Assembly (NCBI GenBank): GCA_037349315.1
Contig: JBAIAC010000001.1
Span: 38,192,001 to 38,256,000 of the forward strand
Length of the DNA stretch: 64,000 bases
Direction of reading: 5' to 3'
From: Chelydra serpentina
Taxonomy: Eukaryota > Chordata > Testudines > Chelydridae
A program made the translations under genes and the position numbers. Below are positions 1-11,264 of the stretch, piece after piece; position 1 is the first letter of the stretch; the number at the start of each line of letters is the position of its first letter. The notes below the pieces were generated by a model that worked only from the letters and a program-made list of their open reading frames with translations, made no database searches and was not told the DNA's origin.

Positions 1-1396
1 ATTTGTCTTTGAAGTCACAATTTTAAGAAAACTGTGTGTGCATGTGTTAAAGCTGCCATTGGGCAGCCTTTATCTGTCACTGCTATTTCGTGTACCTAAG
101 GTAACTAGCTGATTGCCCTGCTTTCTCAGTATGAATCAGGAGGCCTCCCCTGTTGCACCCTCCTCCTTGTGTTTCCTTCCGGTATCCCTCTTCCCCACTT
201 ACCTCAGGGCTTAGGTCTCCATCCCCTTCTTTAACTATTTTTCAGATGTACTGGACAAACACATATTTCCTCAATATCAAGCTTTCTTTTTTCATGTCCC
301 TACTTTGTTTAAAAACAAAACAAACAAAAATTCCTGTATTGTTGGACAATACGTATCTACATCTACACTACCACCCTGCCTATATAACCAATGTTTATTC
401 TATTTAAGGGTCACTTTCCACTAAAGTCAGTGGAAAAACTCCCATTGACATCAATGGAGTTTGGCTCAGGCTCCAGCGCTGTAAAGTAACTGTAGTTTTA
501 AGTGATCTTCTGCACCTGTCTAAGCTTGATGATATATGTTTGTGCATTTTTTCATTGTCTGGTAATATGCAGTACCACCAATAACAGTGAGTGTTTTGGC
601 CTAAGAAATAGCAGTGGTAGTAAATTCCACTGAGATACTTCATAACTACTGTCCTCTTGGTTACCAAATGTTTTGTAAAGTGTTCAGTCATCATTAAGAT
701 TTGCACATCTCTAGTATGTTCAAAAAGGGGTAATATCTGTGGCTCGTGCTGAAATACGTTTTTGAGTACATGTATCCAACTCTGCAGGGCATCAGAGGCG
801 TCTATCCAGAGCTCTTACAACAACGTTAGCATTAGGGGAGCAGAGAGAGCAGAGTCAGACGCTCCCAAATATATTTTAAAGACATCTTGAACTTTCCAGG
901 AGATAGGGTGAAGAGGAGGGTGGACACAGAGATAAGAGGCAAGGAGAAGAGGGGAAGGGTGAAAAAAATTGATTAAGCAACTGTGCATAGTTTTTGTCCG
1001 CTTGCCTAGAGTGAGCAATGGTTGCTTGGTTATTTGACGGGAGTAAAATGTCACTCTTTTTTTATTATCTTCCACCTGGTACGAATGGGTGAACTATGTT
1101 GATTTTCTACCTGGGATGATGCATTTTCTTGATCCTTTTACAAGTGTTTTAGAGAGAGAAGTTTCAAAAAACTACTTTTCCAGCTTTTGTGTGTTAACCA
1201 TAAGAATTTTACATATATATTTTTTTAAACAGTGCTAAAGGGATTATGGAGCATTGTTATGAGATGATTCAGACAGAAGGGACCCAGCCTAAATCTTTGA
1301 GGAAGCTTCGTGCTTTATTGGAAATTGTATCTTGACCACATTAGTCTCATCACGCTATATTTGTGTCTCTGTTGTTTCCTGTATTTTATTGTCCAG
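1..1396. other. RMDN2: RMDN2 intron (partial), no exon seen
   Basis: This stretch lies upstream of the first RMDN2 exon I can recognise and is read as intron on the + strand. It holds one copy of the short palindromic dispersed repeat (about 408-472, with CACTAAAGTCAGTGGAAAAA and ATTGACATCAATGGAG arms). Otherwise it is AT-rich unique-looking DNA. No frame shows codons of the upstream TPR part of RMDN2. I cannot exclude a very small exon. Confidence 0.5.
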
Positions 1397-1450
1397 GCTG
1401 AAGAAATGCATCCTGGATATTCCAAATACAATTATGTGTTTTTGGCAAAG
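1397..1450 (+). CDS. RMDN2: RMDN2 internal coding exon (18 codons)
   Basis: This exon belongs to RMDN2 (regulator of microtubule dynamics 2, FAM82A1), a TPR-type protein of the RMD family. An acceptor (TTTATTGTCCAG) precedes it and a donor (AAG|GTAACT) follows. The 54 bases translate without interruption to AEEMHPGYSKYNYVFLAK, which resembles the conserved C-terminal TPR helix pair of RMDN2/RMDN3 (recalled, not searched). The length is a multiple of three and reads in phase into the next exon after a 94-bp intron. The phase, splice sites and following exons together make the call strong; RMDN2 rather than RMDN3 rests mainly on the neighbouring CYP1B1. Confidence 0.85.
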
Positions 1451-1544
1451 GTAACTAAAACAGTTTACTTTAAAAAAAAATAATTCATAGAATCTGGTAT
1501 TATGGAGGGCCTGGTTAGTTTTTACACATTTTTTTTTCTTTCAG

Positions 1545-1625
1545 TGCTACAAAGATCTTGGCCAGAGAAGCAATGCACTGAAATACTGTGATTTTGCATC
1601 ATCAGTGTTACCAGTTACCAATGAG
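1545..1625 (+). CDS. RMDN2: RMDN2 internal coding exon (27 codons)
   Basis: This is the penultimate coding exon of RMDN2. A polypyrimidine tract and acceptor (TTTTCTTTCAG) sit directly before it, and a strong donor (GAG|GTGAGT) directly after. The 81 bases read in the same phase as the previous exon and begin CYKDLGQRSNALKYC and end LPVTNE. This is the family's typical end of the TPR region, where the LGQ..AL.+C pattern is a TPR helix. It is followed by an unusually long intron of about 15.9 kb before the last exon. Confidence 0.87.
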
Positions 1626-1948
1626 GTGAGTACCAAAAGTGACAACAAGGTTCTGTTGTGATTGTTGTCCTCTCTTTGTCACTCATCACTGCTGTGTCCA
1701 AATGCACTATGGTAATAAAGCTACACCACTTTACCTCTTGAAGGTGAAAAACTTCCTCCTTTCTTTTTAAGCCAGTTTATTACAATAGTTGATTCCATCT
1801 GTGTGAAATATCTTACAAAATGATTGTTTGGAAAGCTTCCTAAATCTTGCTCTAAAGCGTCTGGTTTATGCCAGAGAGTTGACCCATTTGTAATTAATAT
1901 AAATAGATGAAACTAGCTTAAGCTCAAACTGTTCCGTGTGTCCACGTT

Positions 1949-2941
1949 AGCCAGGCTTGTTACCCGCACACCGGGGCACCCCAACTTTACCCTTCTGTGG
2001 GCTCAAGGCGTAACCCGGTTAATTTAGGCACACTCACCCTTTCCCAACTCCTAGGCACTTATCCTTACCCAGTTCCTAGGGCTCAGGGCATAACCTAGTT
2101 AATTGAAGTACCCAGTTTCTAAGGCTCAGAGTGGGTTTGCAGGGCTTTATACCGGTGAAAGAGCCTTACACAGTAATATCCTTAACCTCTGTTTATTAAC
2201 AGTTACCAAAACAGAATACACACGCTAAGCATACAATGCTCATCACTGCCAATAAGGCAGATGAACTTTTCCTAGTGACCAGTCAGGATCAGGTCATCCG
2301 GGGCTCCTCCAGCTTCTGCACACTATAGCTGGCAGGCTGTTGACGTCTGGCACCGCTGATCTTGGGCTATGTCCTAGAGTTAATTTCCAAAGGACTTCCT
2401 TTTGGACCCCCGTTTATATAGTTAAACTTGAGTCCTGCTTAGCTGTACCGTAACCAAGGTGCTACAAAACAGTATTTTTCACCAATCCTAGCCCATTACG
2501 AGACAGTTCTTTAACCAATCAGACCCTACCACCTTAACGGATATAAATCTTGCAAAATTAGTTATGTAACAGAGAGAAACAATCAAAGAATCAGACAGAA
2601 ACCATACAGATAAACAATAGAGAAGTAGGGACCATAAAGGCAAAACAATAAAGAAGTATAGATTTCACAGTCACATCTGTTGATAAATGATTCCTTGCCA
2701 GACAGAATGCTATCAAACAAAGTTTACTTTAACCATCTAAAGATCTGTTTCTTTATCTGGTGATGGCGGGCACTATTACGACAGGATCACCTTCTTAACA
2801 GCGTGATATTACATTGTTTTGATGCGATTTACATGGAATGTGAGGATGTGACTTTCTGTTTCTTAGCTCATGGCTGCTGCTGTCCTAATGTGGCTGCAGA
2901 AAAAGGCCTCAGACTTTACATGCCGAAAAGTTTTGCCCCAC
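1949..2941. mobile_element. ~1 kb LTR-like insertion with 9-bp flanking repeat
   Basis: The 9-mer GTCCACGTT occurs at 1940-1948 and again at 2942-2950, bracketing about 1 kb unlike the surrounding DNA. That is what a target-site duplication looks like, although nine bases is long for a retroviral LTR. The interior has promoter-like features: CCAAT boxes (ACCAATCC, ACCAATCAG) and TTTATATAG. Near its left end are three diverged tandem copies of a roughly 75-bp unit containing GGCTCA.GGC.TAACC. No coding capacity is seen. It could be a solo LTR or another non-coding element; the termini do not give a clear TG...CA pair. Confidence 0.4.
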
Positions 2942-3935
2942 GTCCACGTTTGCACTGCCCTAAATAATTTCAGTCTTAATTACTCTATTCTGGATTTCTG
3001 GTTCTGCTTCTAAAAGCAGTGTACTCTCTAACCTGGTGTTTCTGCAAGGCCACCAGTGCATTGTGGGTCAGTAGCAGGAGGAGGAGAAGTTTCAACTTGT
3101 CTTCAGCCACACTACTATTAAACTAGTACAGTCTGAACCAGTTACATCTGCTGAAGAAAGTCTGTTCTAACTGACTATTAGATACTTTGTTGACCATTTG
3201 GAGTGCTTTTGTGTGTGGACACAACGCGTTCTATAACTACTCTAGAGACTTTAACTGGTTTAATTTCTCCAGTGTAGACCAGGTTGTGGGAATAAGATCC
3301 ATACATATTCTCTGATCTCCTGTAGAAGGAAGTTCCACAATTACAGACCTTCCACTGAAAATACCTTAATGTCCTAGAGGGTCACAAGTTCAAACCTGAG
3401 CTTTGTCAGCCTAAGGACCCACTGTGAGCATAGCAGATGTGGTGGGACAGGAGAGAGATATAGAGGTGGTTCCTGAGAGGAAATAGCCATATCCCATTCA
3501 GTTCTTGAAGTTAAGGAAATAAGACCTTTAAGTGGCCCCATAGTTTGATTGACAACTATGTCAAATGTTCCTGCTCAGAAGACAGACCACAGCCTGCTGC
3601 ACCAAGAGCAGCTTCTGGGTGGGCCTTAGTATCAGTCCAAGTTAGGGTATATTGTAATAATATAATATATTAAATATAATTAAGCATGACATTTTCTGGT
3701 AACATTTATTGGTACAAATATTAATATTAATAATTTCCTTAGCAGTGTTTCATTCTTTACTTAATGCTAAGATATGCCTTGAGTTTATTCTTTTTTTTTA
3801 ACTAAAGTGAAGAGGATCTGTCATCAGTTAGCAGTACATTGTAAAAAAATCAAGACCAGGAGCTTGGGGAACAGTTTGTAACTAAACTGGTTTAAGCAGA
3901 GACAGTTTAGTATGTCCACATTAGTCATAGAATCA

Positions 3936-4003
3936 TAAGATTGGAAGGGACTTCGAGAGGTCAACTAGTCCAGTCCCCTGCACTCATGGCAGGACTAAGT
4001 ATG
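3936..4003 (-). mobile_element. CR1 LINE 3'-end fragment
   Basis: The sequence starts ATAGAATCATAAGATTGGAA and continues GGGACTTCGAGAGGTCAACTAGTCC, the reverse complement of a CR1 3' end with its ATTCTATGAT tail. It matches the ends at 22051 and about 33690 in this window closely. Only the last ~70 bases of the LINE are present, and no ORF remains. Confidence 0.8.
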
Positions 4004-4282
4004 CTGAATGGGTTTAAGTTTTGCCCCCATGTTCACGCTAGTGCTATCCACATGATGTTGCAATGAGTTCTGGGTGAAAAAGTACAGGAAATCATTTCAG
4101 ATATTACACAATAAAAATGCATCAAAATAGAACAGACAGATCCCAGAAGGTTATGGTGGGCACATGATCCCTCAAATACTGCAAGCAGTTCTTTTCAAGA
4201 TATATGTGAAAACTGGTTAAAGAAAGCTTGAGGCAAACAGCACTATGTTAAAATGCACTCGAGAACATTTGAACACCAGCAG

Positions 4283-4372
4283 CGTCTACATGGACAAACT
4301 AATGCTCAGCACATTAGTGTGCTTTAGAAATCACACCCTGTAGAGCGTAGCACCCCACTGTGTAGACAAGCC
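4283..4372. repeat. decayed inverted-repeat MITE (GTCTACA ends)
   Basis: The left end reads GCGTCTACATGGAC and the right end GTGTAGACAAGCC, giving decayed terminal inverted repeats of the GTCTACAC type seen also at 16859-17147 and 42528-42665. The interior TTAGTGTGCTTT region is itself partly palindromic. No coding sequence. Confidence 0.5.
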
Positions 4373-5269
4373 TAAGAATGGGGATCAATTGAGCCCCTCT
4401 TAGCAACAAAATACTTGTTCAACTAACACATTTAAATGATTCACCCTTTTCTGTTTTGCATGATTTTAAAGATAAAACAACATTCTGGCCCTGGATTGTT
4501 GTTTGCCTGACTTGGCTATGTTTATATATGAAATGTTTTGGATTAGATTTAGAAGAAAGTCCAGGAAAAAGAGACATTGGGGTCACAGTGAGTAATGCAG
4601 TAAAACCAATGTGTGTGATCAAACAACAAGCAAAGTCTGTGAAACAAGTAAATATAATGTAGAGATTTGAAAGATGAATTGTGCCAGATGTCAGCCCTAA
4701 TTACATCCGAATTAGAATATTGTGGATTGTTCTGTTTATTGAATAATGGAAAGACTATTATTGAAATTGAAAAAATGTGGTGGAAAAGCTCCTGAAATGA
4801 TTCAGGGTTTGGAGATTAAAGTGGGAAGAATATCTAGTCAGATTACTTTGGGGAGGGAAGAGATTGTACTAAGAGTGCAGAGGCTCATGGAAAGAAAATA
4901 GTAAATGGATACAGTACCAGTAAAGTTTCTAAAGTGGAAACAGATCTGAAAGTAAGGGGGTTATAGATTGAAGATGGAGAGGAGGAGAAGCAATTCAGGC
5001 AGAATGTATTCAATGTGAAGGTTACTTCAGTATAATTGTGCAGTCTCAAGGTTCATCATCTGACATATGGTTTAAGATGCTGTCACAGTCATGCTAGAAA
5101 TCTGTCATTTCCGACTGTAATCACAGCCATCTTCTCAAGTGGTTAGAATGTCAATTCAGCAGGGGAATTATTTGCTTATATTTCTTTTTTAAAGACTGGC
5201 TCTTATTGAGAAATAAGTACATTTACATAAAAAGCAGAAGCATAATATAATAATACTGTGGACAACACT

Positions 5270-6140
5270 ATCATTCTACCTGTCACTCAGGCCCGTAACC
5301 TGGGTGTCATCTTTGATTTGAACCTCTTTCTAGGTCCTCATTTCCAAAGCTAAGTCTTGAAGATTCTTTCTGTGTAACATCTCTAAAATATGGCCTTTCG
5401 ATCGATCCATCCATCCAGCTAAAACCCTTGTTCAGGCTCTCATCTCATGTCACGATTACTGTGACATCCTTTTCTCTGGCTGTCACAAATACAATCTTGT
5501 CCATTCAGAATGCTACTGCAAAGATCGTTTTCCTAGCCCATCACTTTGACCATGGCACCCCTTTCCTTGCATCCCTTCAGTGGCTCTCTCTTCTTTGTCA
5601 TATCAAACATAAGCTACTTGTCATTACTTTCAAGGCCATTCACGACCTGTCTCCACCCGATCTATTATCTCTCATTCACTAATGAAAAGTCGACTCCCTC
5701 CTCTGAGGGATCCATGATGCCAGCCTCCATCGCCCACTTGTTAAATTTTCAAGCAAGCACCTTTGGGCTTTCTCCCATCCTGCCTCTCATGCTTGTGAGA
5801 AGCTCCCCATGAATATCCACAAAACTAATTCATTATCCTCTTTCAAACCCTTCCTTAAAACTCTACTTTGCTCTAGGGCCTACAAAAAGCTTGACTGCAG
5901 TTAGGCAGCTGGTATGCTGAGACCGCTGCGTGTCATGCTGATAAATATTGTCTCGTTGCCTTGTGCTTTCCCGCCATCTGTCTATATCCACCTGTTGTTT
6001 GTTGTCTTGTAATTAGATTGTGAGCTCTTTGGGGCAGGGACTGTCTTTTTGTTCTGTGTTTGTACAGTGCCAAGCACAATGGAGGCCTTGGTCCATGGCA
6101 GAGATTCCTAGGTTCTATAATAATACAAATGATAAATAAT
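5270..6140 (+). mobile_element. L3/L2-like LINE 3' end with vestigial RT C-terminus
   Basis: A frame at 5428-5682 encodes a remnant of the C-terminal region of an L2/L3-clade (CR1 superfamily) reverse transcriptase. Its order of motifs is the typical one: IQNATAK, then FDHGTPFLASLQWLS, then FKAIHDLSPPDLLSLI. The 3' part (about 6010-6135) carries the tail GATTGTGAGCTCTTTGGGGC followed by AGGGACTGTC and GTACAGTGCC. The same tail recurs at 20140-20205, 21757-21850, 61150-61220 and 63460-63605. The reading frame is broken upstream and downstream, so this is a fossil, not a gene. Confidence 0.7.
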
Positions 6141-6147
6141 AGACTAA

Positions 6148-7266
6148 GGGCTAGATCCACAAAGGGGACTTAGTCTCAGCATTGCAATGTCTAATGTTTA
6201 AGTCTCCTGCCACCTAATGGAATTCAATCTCAAGTTAGGCGGCTAGGCTCCCTATACAAAGTATGGGGAGAGTTAGAAGCCTAAGAATGGGAGTCACAAA
6301 GGCTAGTATGTGGATAGGGAGCTGCCTAAACTAGCCAGTAGGAAATACTGAGGAGAGAGATGTGGCCTAAGCCTCAGCCCTCAAAGGGATTTAAGCGCTT
6401 AATACTGGGCCGGAAGGAGGTGCCTTGTGTACTCGGGATTCACAGCCATGATCCCTCTCCTGGAGTTAGGTGCCTAAGCCAAGTCATCCTCGTTCTCACA
6501 AAAAAAACGGAGGAAGTGGTATTAGTGGCCCCCCTTGTATTCAATAGCCCAGTGGCTAGAGCGCTCACCCAGGATGTGGGAGACCCCGATTCAAATCCCC
6601 ACTCTGTCTAACTTGCATCAGAGATTTGAACTCAGGTCTCCTCCCTCTCAGGTGAGTTCCCTAACTACTGGTTTCTGAGGTGAGACTCTCTCCTGGTGAA
6701 ACTGTTCCACTTTGTATGAAATAGTTAGATATTCCCTGGAGCAAGGACTGGAACCATCAGGTGAGTGCCCTAGCCATTGGGCGAGAGAGCTGTTCTCTCT
6801 CTATTTAAGTATTTCCTACAAATTGGAACATCTTCAAAAGCGAGACAGAGTGACCCACCCCAGAACACCCTAAAGCCCAGTGGTTAGGCACACACCTGGG
6901 AAGGAAAAGAGATCTTGCTCCACAGGCAGAGTAGGGACTTGAATCCTGGTCTCCTAGATCTTGGGTGAGTGCTCTAACTTCTGAGTATGAGGAGCCGCCG
7001 TTGCCATCACCGCCTCTTCTTCCTGGGCTGTGTTTTTGGTGGATGGGAGGGGGCAATCTGATAGGCGGCTTCTGAACACCTAGTTTGTGGATCCTGGTGG
7101 AGTATAGTCACCAAGCTGTTTGTTGTCGTCAGGAGACTTTACCAGAGGAAACTTAGGTGCCTACCGGGTTAAGCAGCAATTTAGTGGGTGTTTTGAGGAT
7201 CTAAATTTTCAGCTTAGGTGCGTAAAGTGGCCGTTAGGTGCCTAGATCCCTTTGTGGATCCAGCCC
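6148..7266. mobile_element. Harbinger-like non-autonomous TIR element
   Basis: The left end GGGCTAGATCCACAAAGGG (6148-6166) and right end CCCTTTGTGGATCCAGCCC (7248-7266) are 19-bp terminal inverted repeats with one mismatch. Both ends are flanked by TAA (6145-6147 and 7267-7269). A 3-bp TAA/TTA target duplication with GGG-type termini is the signature of the PIF/Harbinger superfamily. The interior has no transposase frame. It contains two palindromic tRNA-like blocks (about 6541-6790 and 6860-6995) such as AGCCCAGTGGCTAGAGCGCT with GATTCAAATCCCC. Related ends lie at 25513 and 36081. Confidence 0.65.
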
Positions 7267-7378
7267 TAAATGACTAACTCCCAGGAGTGGTGCAGCAATG
7301 GGTTTCAAGGAACAAGCACTTAGAGCACTTTATGGTGCAATTTACGCTGCTGCATAAACACTAGAAATAATGGTCAAT

Positions 7379-7474
7379 GATGGCCTGATTTCTCAGAGCT
7401 TCTGAGCACTCACAGCTTGCCCTGAGTTCGGTGGGGGCTACAGGTACTTAGCATCTCTGAAAATCAGGCCATTA
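7379..7474. repeat. short palindromic MITE (GGCCTGATTT type)
   Basis: Arms ATGGCCTGATTTCTCAGAG and CTCTGAAAATCAGGCCAT face each other across about 96 bp. The interior (GAGCACTCACAGCTTGCCC...) is also partly self-complementary. It belongs to the class of short palindromic dispersed elements discussed in the findings. No coding potential. Confidence 0.65.
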
Positions 7475-9059
7475 TCATATTCATGTTTGTCCCTAATGAA
7501 TTTTGATCCGAGAAAACATAGGCCCAGATCTTCAGCTGGTTTAAATGAACATAGATCTGGGACAGTAGTAGCATCCAAATATCCTCTCTTTTTCTCTGCT
7601 CTCCCCGCTACAGAATATACACTTATTCCCAGGGGGCCACTTCCAGCTGGGAGCATCTCTAAATAGACAATATCCTTCAAGAAGGGAAAAAAAAATCAGT
7701 GGGCCAGTTTCAAACTGGGAGTAATTCTTCAAAGGGGACACAAAAGAAGTCTTTGAGTAAAATGACAAACTACTTCTCAAAGAGAATTTATTATCCTTCA
7801 GAGTCATTACTCCTATAAGTCCCTATATCTTGAGGTTTTGGAAATGGGCAACTTGGCGTCTCTGAACAAGGGGCCACAATCATGTACACAGTTTTTTTAA
7901 AAGCAAGGGAATACAGGAGTAATGTCACAAACTAGATTTGGGGGTTAAATTGTTGGTACAGCACTATACTAGATTTCTTTTTCTTTATCCCCTGTACTAA
8001 ACAGAAGGCTTTGATGAATCATGTGGTCTTCCACTGACCATAAATCTCATATTGTAAAGGGGTGTTGAACAGTTAGAAGTGCATGAGACATTATGTTGTC
8101 GTGCTTGTCTCTGGTTGCTCTCCAGGTGGATAACCTCAGGGTCCTGGGAAACATTTGCCCTCTCAATAAAACAGGTCCTAATGTTCAAGGCTGTGTGTGA
8201 ACTATGGTTGAATGCATAATAGCTGATCTGTTTGGCCAGTGGTCATTACGCTACCATTACTTTGAAATGTGCTTTGAGAAACTGAGTGTGAAAGGCATTA
8301 TATAAATTCTGCCCAAAGCAGATGTGGTGGACTACCGAAATGAAAACAGTACTTTTTGAAATCTTGGGAGAAAAATGCTATAATTTAATCTATAAAAATA
8401 TGAACAGTCATTTGAAATTTAAAAAGGAGGTGTTGAGTGTATGTATGTATATAGTATTAAAAATACAGTTCTCAGCAGGCAAAGAGGCCTAGTGTTGCAG
8501 AACTGAGAACACTGATTCCTTGTTTTTAACAAAGAATCTTGTATATTGTCAGTGGTGAAACTTGTAGCAGTAAGAACCTAAAAGTATAATTTTAATATGT
8601 CCAAGTATAAAAAGCAAAACAGGAAAAATAACTAGCTTTTATATTCTACATGTGGGCCACAGTGAAGGTACTATGCTTGCCTATTGGGAACAATGAATTC
8701 ATCGCTAAGCAGTATAATAAAAGATTTAATGACATGTTACCGGAAAAAATTGGAAGGTTCCAATCATCCATGGGCTCATATAAAAATAAACATGAGGGAC
8801 TGTGATTATAAATGCCTGCCTCCCCTATCCCCCCCAAAAGAGTTGTATTTTCAGAAGAGCTGACAACAGCAAAGCAGGAAGAGCTATCCAGTTACACTAG
8901 GAGATGTAGCAAATCCAGCCAAAATTATATTAAACTGGAGTTAAGATCGAGACTATATATAAGTATATTAATGGTGGTACAATGTATCAGAATACTGTAG
9001 TTATCAAAAAACTACTAATAAAAACACAGGAAATTCAGAGTTAAGGCTAAACATCAAAG

Positions 9060-9240
9060 AAACAAGATGGGTGAGGTAATACCTTTTATTGGATCAACTT
9101 CTGAAGAAAAGCTCTTGTGTAGCTCGGAAGCTTGTGTCTCTCACCAACAGAAGCTGGTCCAATAAAAGATATTACCTCATCCATAATCTCGCTCTAATTC
9201 CTGGGACCAACATGGCTACAATAACCCTGCAGACATAAAG
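9060..9240. repeat. palindromic SINE-like repeat (GGGTGAGGTAAT arms)
   Basis: Two roughly 35-bp arms, GGGTGAGGTAATACC... and ...GATATTACCTCATCC, are inverted around a short spacer containing AAGCTTGTGTCTCTCACC. The right flank CCAACATGGCTACAATAACC is the reverse of the leader GTAGCCATGTTGGTC seen before the copy at 19765-19960. A third, non-palindromic copy starts at 53193. It is an interspersed repeat with no gene content. Confidence 0.65.
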
Positions 9241-9274
9241 GAATCACACATTTTAATGTTATAGAAATGCACGA

Positions 9275-9735
9275 TGAAGACCTTGTCAGAAGACAGGGTC
9301 ATAGGTGGCCATGCCTAGTGGTCAGAGTCAAAATGCCAGCGCCCTGGGTCGAGATAAGGCCAGAACCAGGGTTGAAGGTCAGAACTGGAGTCAGAGGCCA
9401 AAAGACAGAGCCAATGATAAAGACCGAGTCAGAATCAGGACTCAGAGCTGAGGATCAAAACTGGATTACCTGGGGTAAGGGAAGGCAGGAGCAGGTCTGG
9501 TTCTGAGGTAGGAGCAGGGCTGGGACAGGATGGGAACAAGGCTAGATGCAGGGCAGGATCTGGGCTGAAGCTGTGGAGGAGCAAGGCTTGGTGAGAGGCA
9601 AGCACAGGGAAGCAGAGAGGGCGTGGGTGTATTTAAGAACTGGCCTGCTAGCTTCCTGAGCTAATCAGGCAGCCTACCTGGCTCATTAGGGTGTCAGGAA
9701 TACTGCCACTGCAGGGCCTTACTCCTGACAGGCAT
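9275..9735. repeat. purine-rich degenerate short-period repeat block
   Basis: About 450 bp consist of loosely repeated words such as GGTCAGA, GAGTCAGA, AGCAGG and GGCAGGA, with strong A/G strand bias. They end in a more complex stretch with GTATTTAAGAACTGGCC. The composition resembles the U3 part of some reptile LTRs, but I see no paired LTR or target duplication, so the class is left open. Confidence 0.4.
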
Positions 9736-11126
9736 CCACTGCCTGATGACCTTAGTAGGTTAGCAGGAGCCAGGGACTTATTAAGGGTTACAGCAGCTCT
9801 TGCAAATATTAAAAAGTCCATGAGGAGGAGGCAGATGGGACTGGAAACAAGGATTAAGATCTGGAACTTGTGGGATCAAGAGTAGAGGGCAGATGAGTCA
9901 AGGTACTTAGCTGGGAAATGTGAAAATCTGAAGAATCCCTTGATATTGGACAAGTATGCAGCAACAGGGGAAGAACTCCGCCTGTGAGGGTTTTTTGTAT
10001 ATATAAATCACCATGACAGATCTCCCTAGTGATAGATTCACATTTTCAACAGTGTGCATTGGAAAGGGCTAAAGACACTCGTGTGTATATTTTTGCACGA
10101 TATATATGCGTGTGTAGACACAGACACAGACACACAAAATAAATGAGTGTGTATATGTGTGAGAGAGAGTTGCAGTCTCCATCAGTCATTTGACCCCTTT
10201 GAAAGTTTGCTGTACCACAACAAGCCATTTTGATGTTCATAACACTCCTGTATCATCTTAAATGTGCTTTTCCTAATCTCAAAAACTGTTCACCTTTACT
10301 CGGTCTTGCCAAGATATTTCAAATAAACCTCATTTGAAATTTCTGTGACCAGTTGGTTTGTAGATATGGCATGGGAGTACAAAAGTACCACATTTTAAGT
10401 GGAAATTACCTTTATTGAGCATTTGGGATTGGGGAGGAATCAGGTTTATCGTCAAAAATAAGTCTCAAGCTCAACCATAGAGAGGCTGCCTCTTTTCCAT
10501 AATCCTGCCATGGGAAGAAAGCTAGAAATCTTGGTAAACCACCATGGTTGTATGATTGGAGCAGAGAAGGAGGGCATGGGTTATATTCTGTTTGTAGAGA
10601 AGTTGATACCAAAGGCATTGGGTATTGATTTGGTTGGGGATTCCATTTGCACTGAATGTGACTGTTTGAATTTCAATGAAGGGACCAGCCAGAATAGGCA
10701 ATCCTGGGGTCACCATAATTTACTCTTACAGACTAACAACTGAAACATGCCACTTAAAAACAGACATATGTTATAAGGTTCTAAATTTATAAAACAACAG
10801 AAGATTAACACCTTCTGTATTCTCCTCTTCTTCTTTTTTTTGTTTTTTTTACCTCTCTCATACATTATAATCTACATGGTTTTTAAGTTATTGCCAAAAG
10901 ACTTGACTTTTTCTATTGCTTACATTCTTCATAGTCCAAAAAAGTATATGGAGAGATGACCTAGATATTTGCGTTTTTTTGATTGGGGGCACACTTGTGT
11001 GGTAATTTTTATATATATTAATAAATTATCCTACATTTATTTATTAACTTTAACATGTTATGATTAAACTGATGATTAGTTTATTCCTAAGCACTCATGG
11101 CAACATCCTCTCAAATGTAAGTAGGG

Positions 11127-11264
11127 TGATCAGACATTCTGATATTATCGGGGCCATCCCTATATTAGGGGTTTTGTCTTATATATGCAACTATACCTAA
11201 TGCCCTGCGGGGGGGGGAAAAGTGTTCCCGGTTTTTCATACTTGCCATCTGGTCACCCTAAACA
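11127..11264. repeat. MITE, GGGTGACCAGA family
   Basis: Left end TAGGGTGATCAGACATT and right end GCCATCTGGTCACCCTA are terminal inverted repeats about 135 bp apart. The interior has GGGGCCATCCCTATATTAG and a G run. It is the same family as 18362-18481 and the half copy at 55645-55725. No ORF. Confidence 0.65.
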
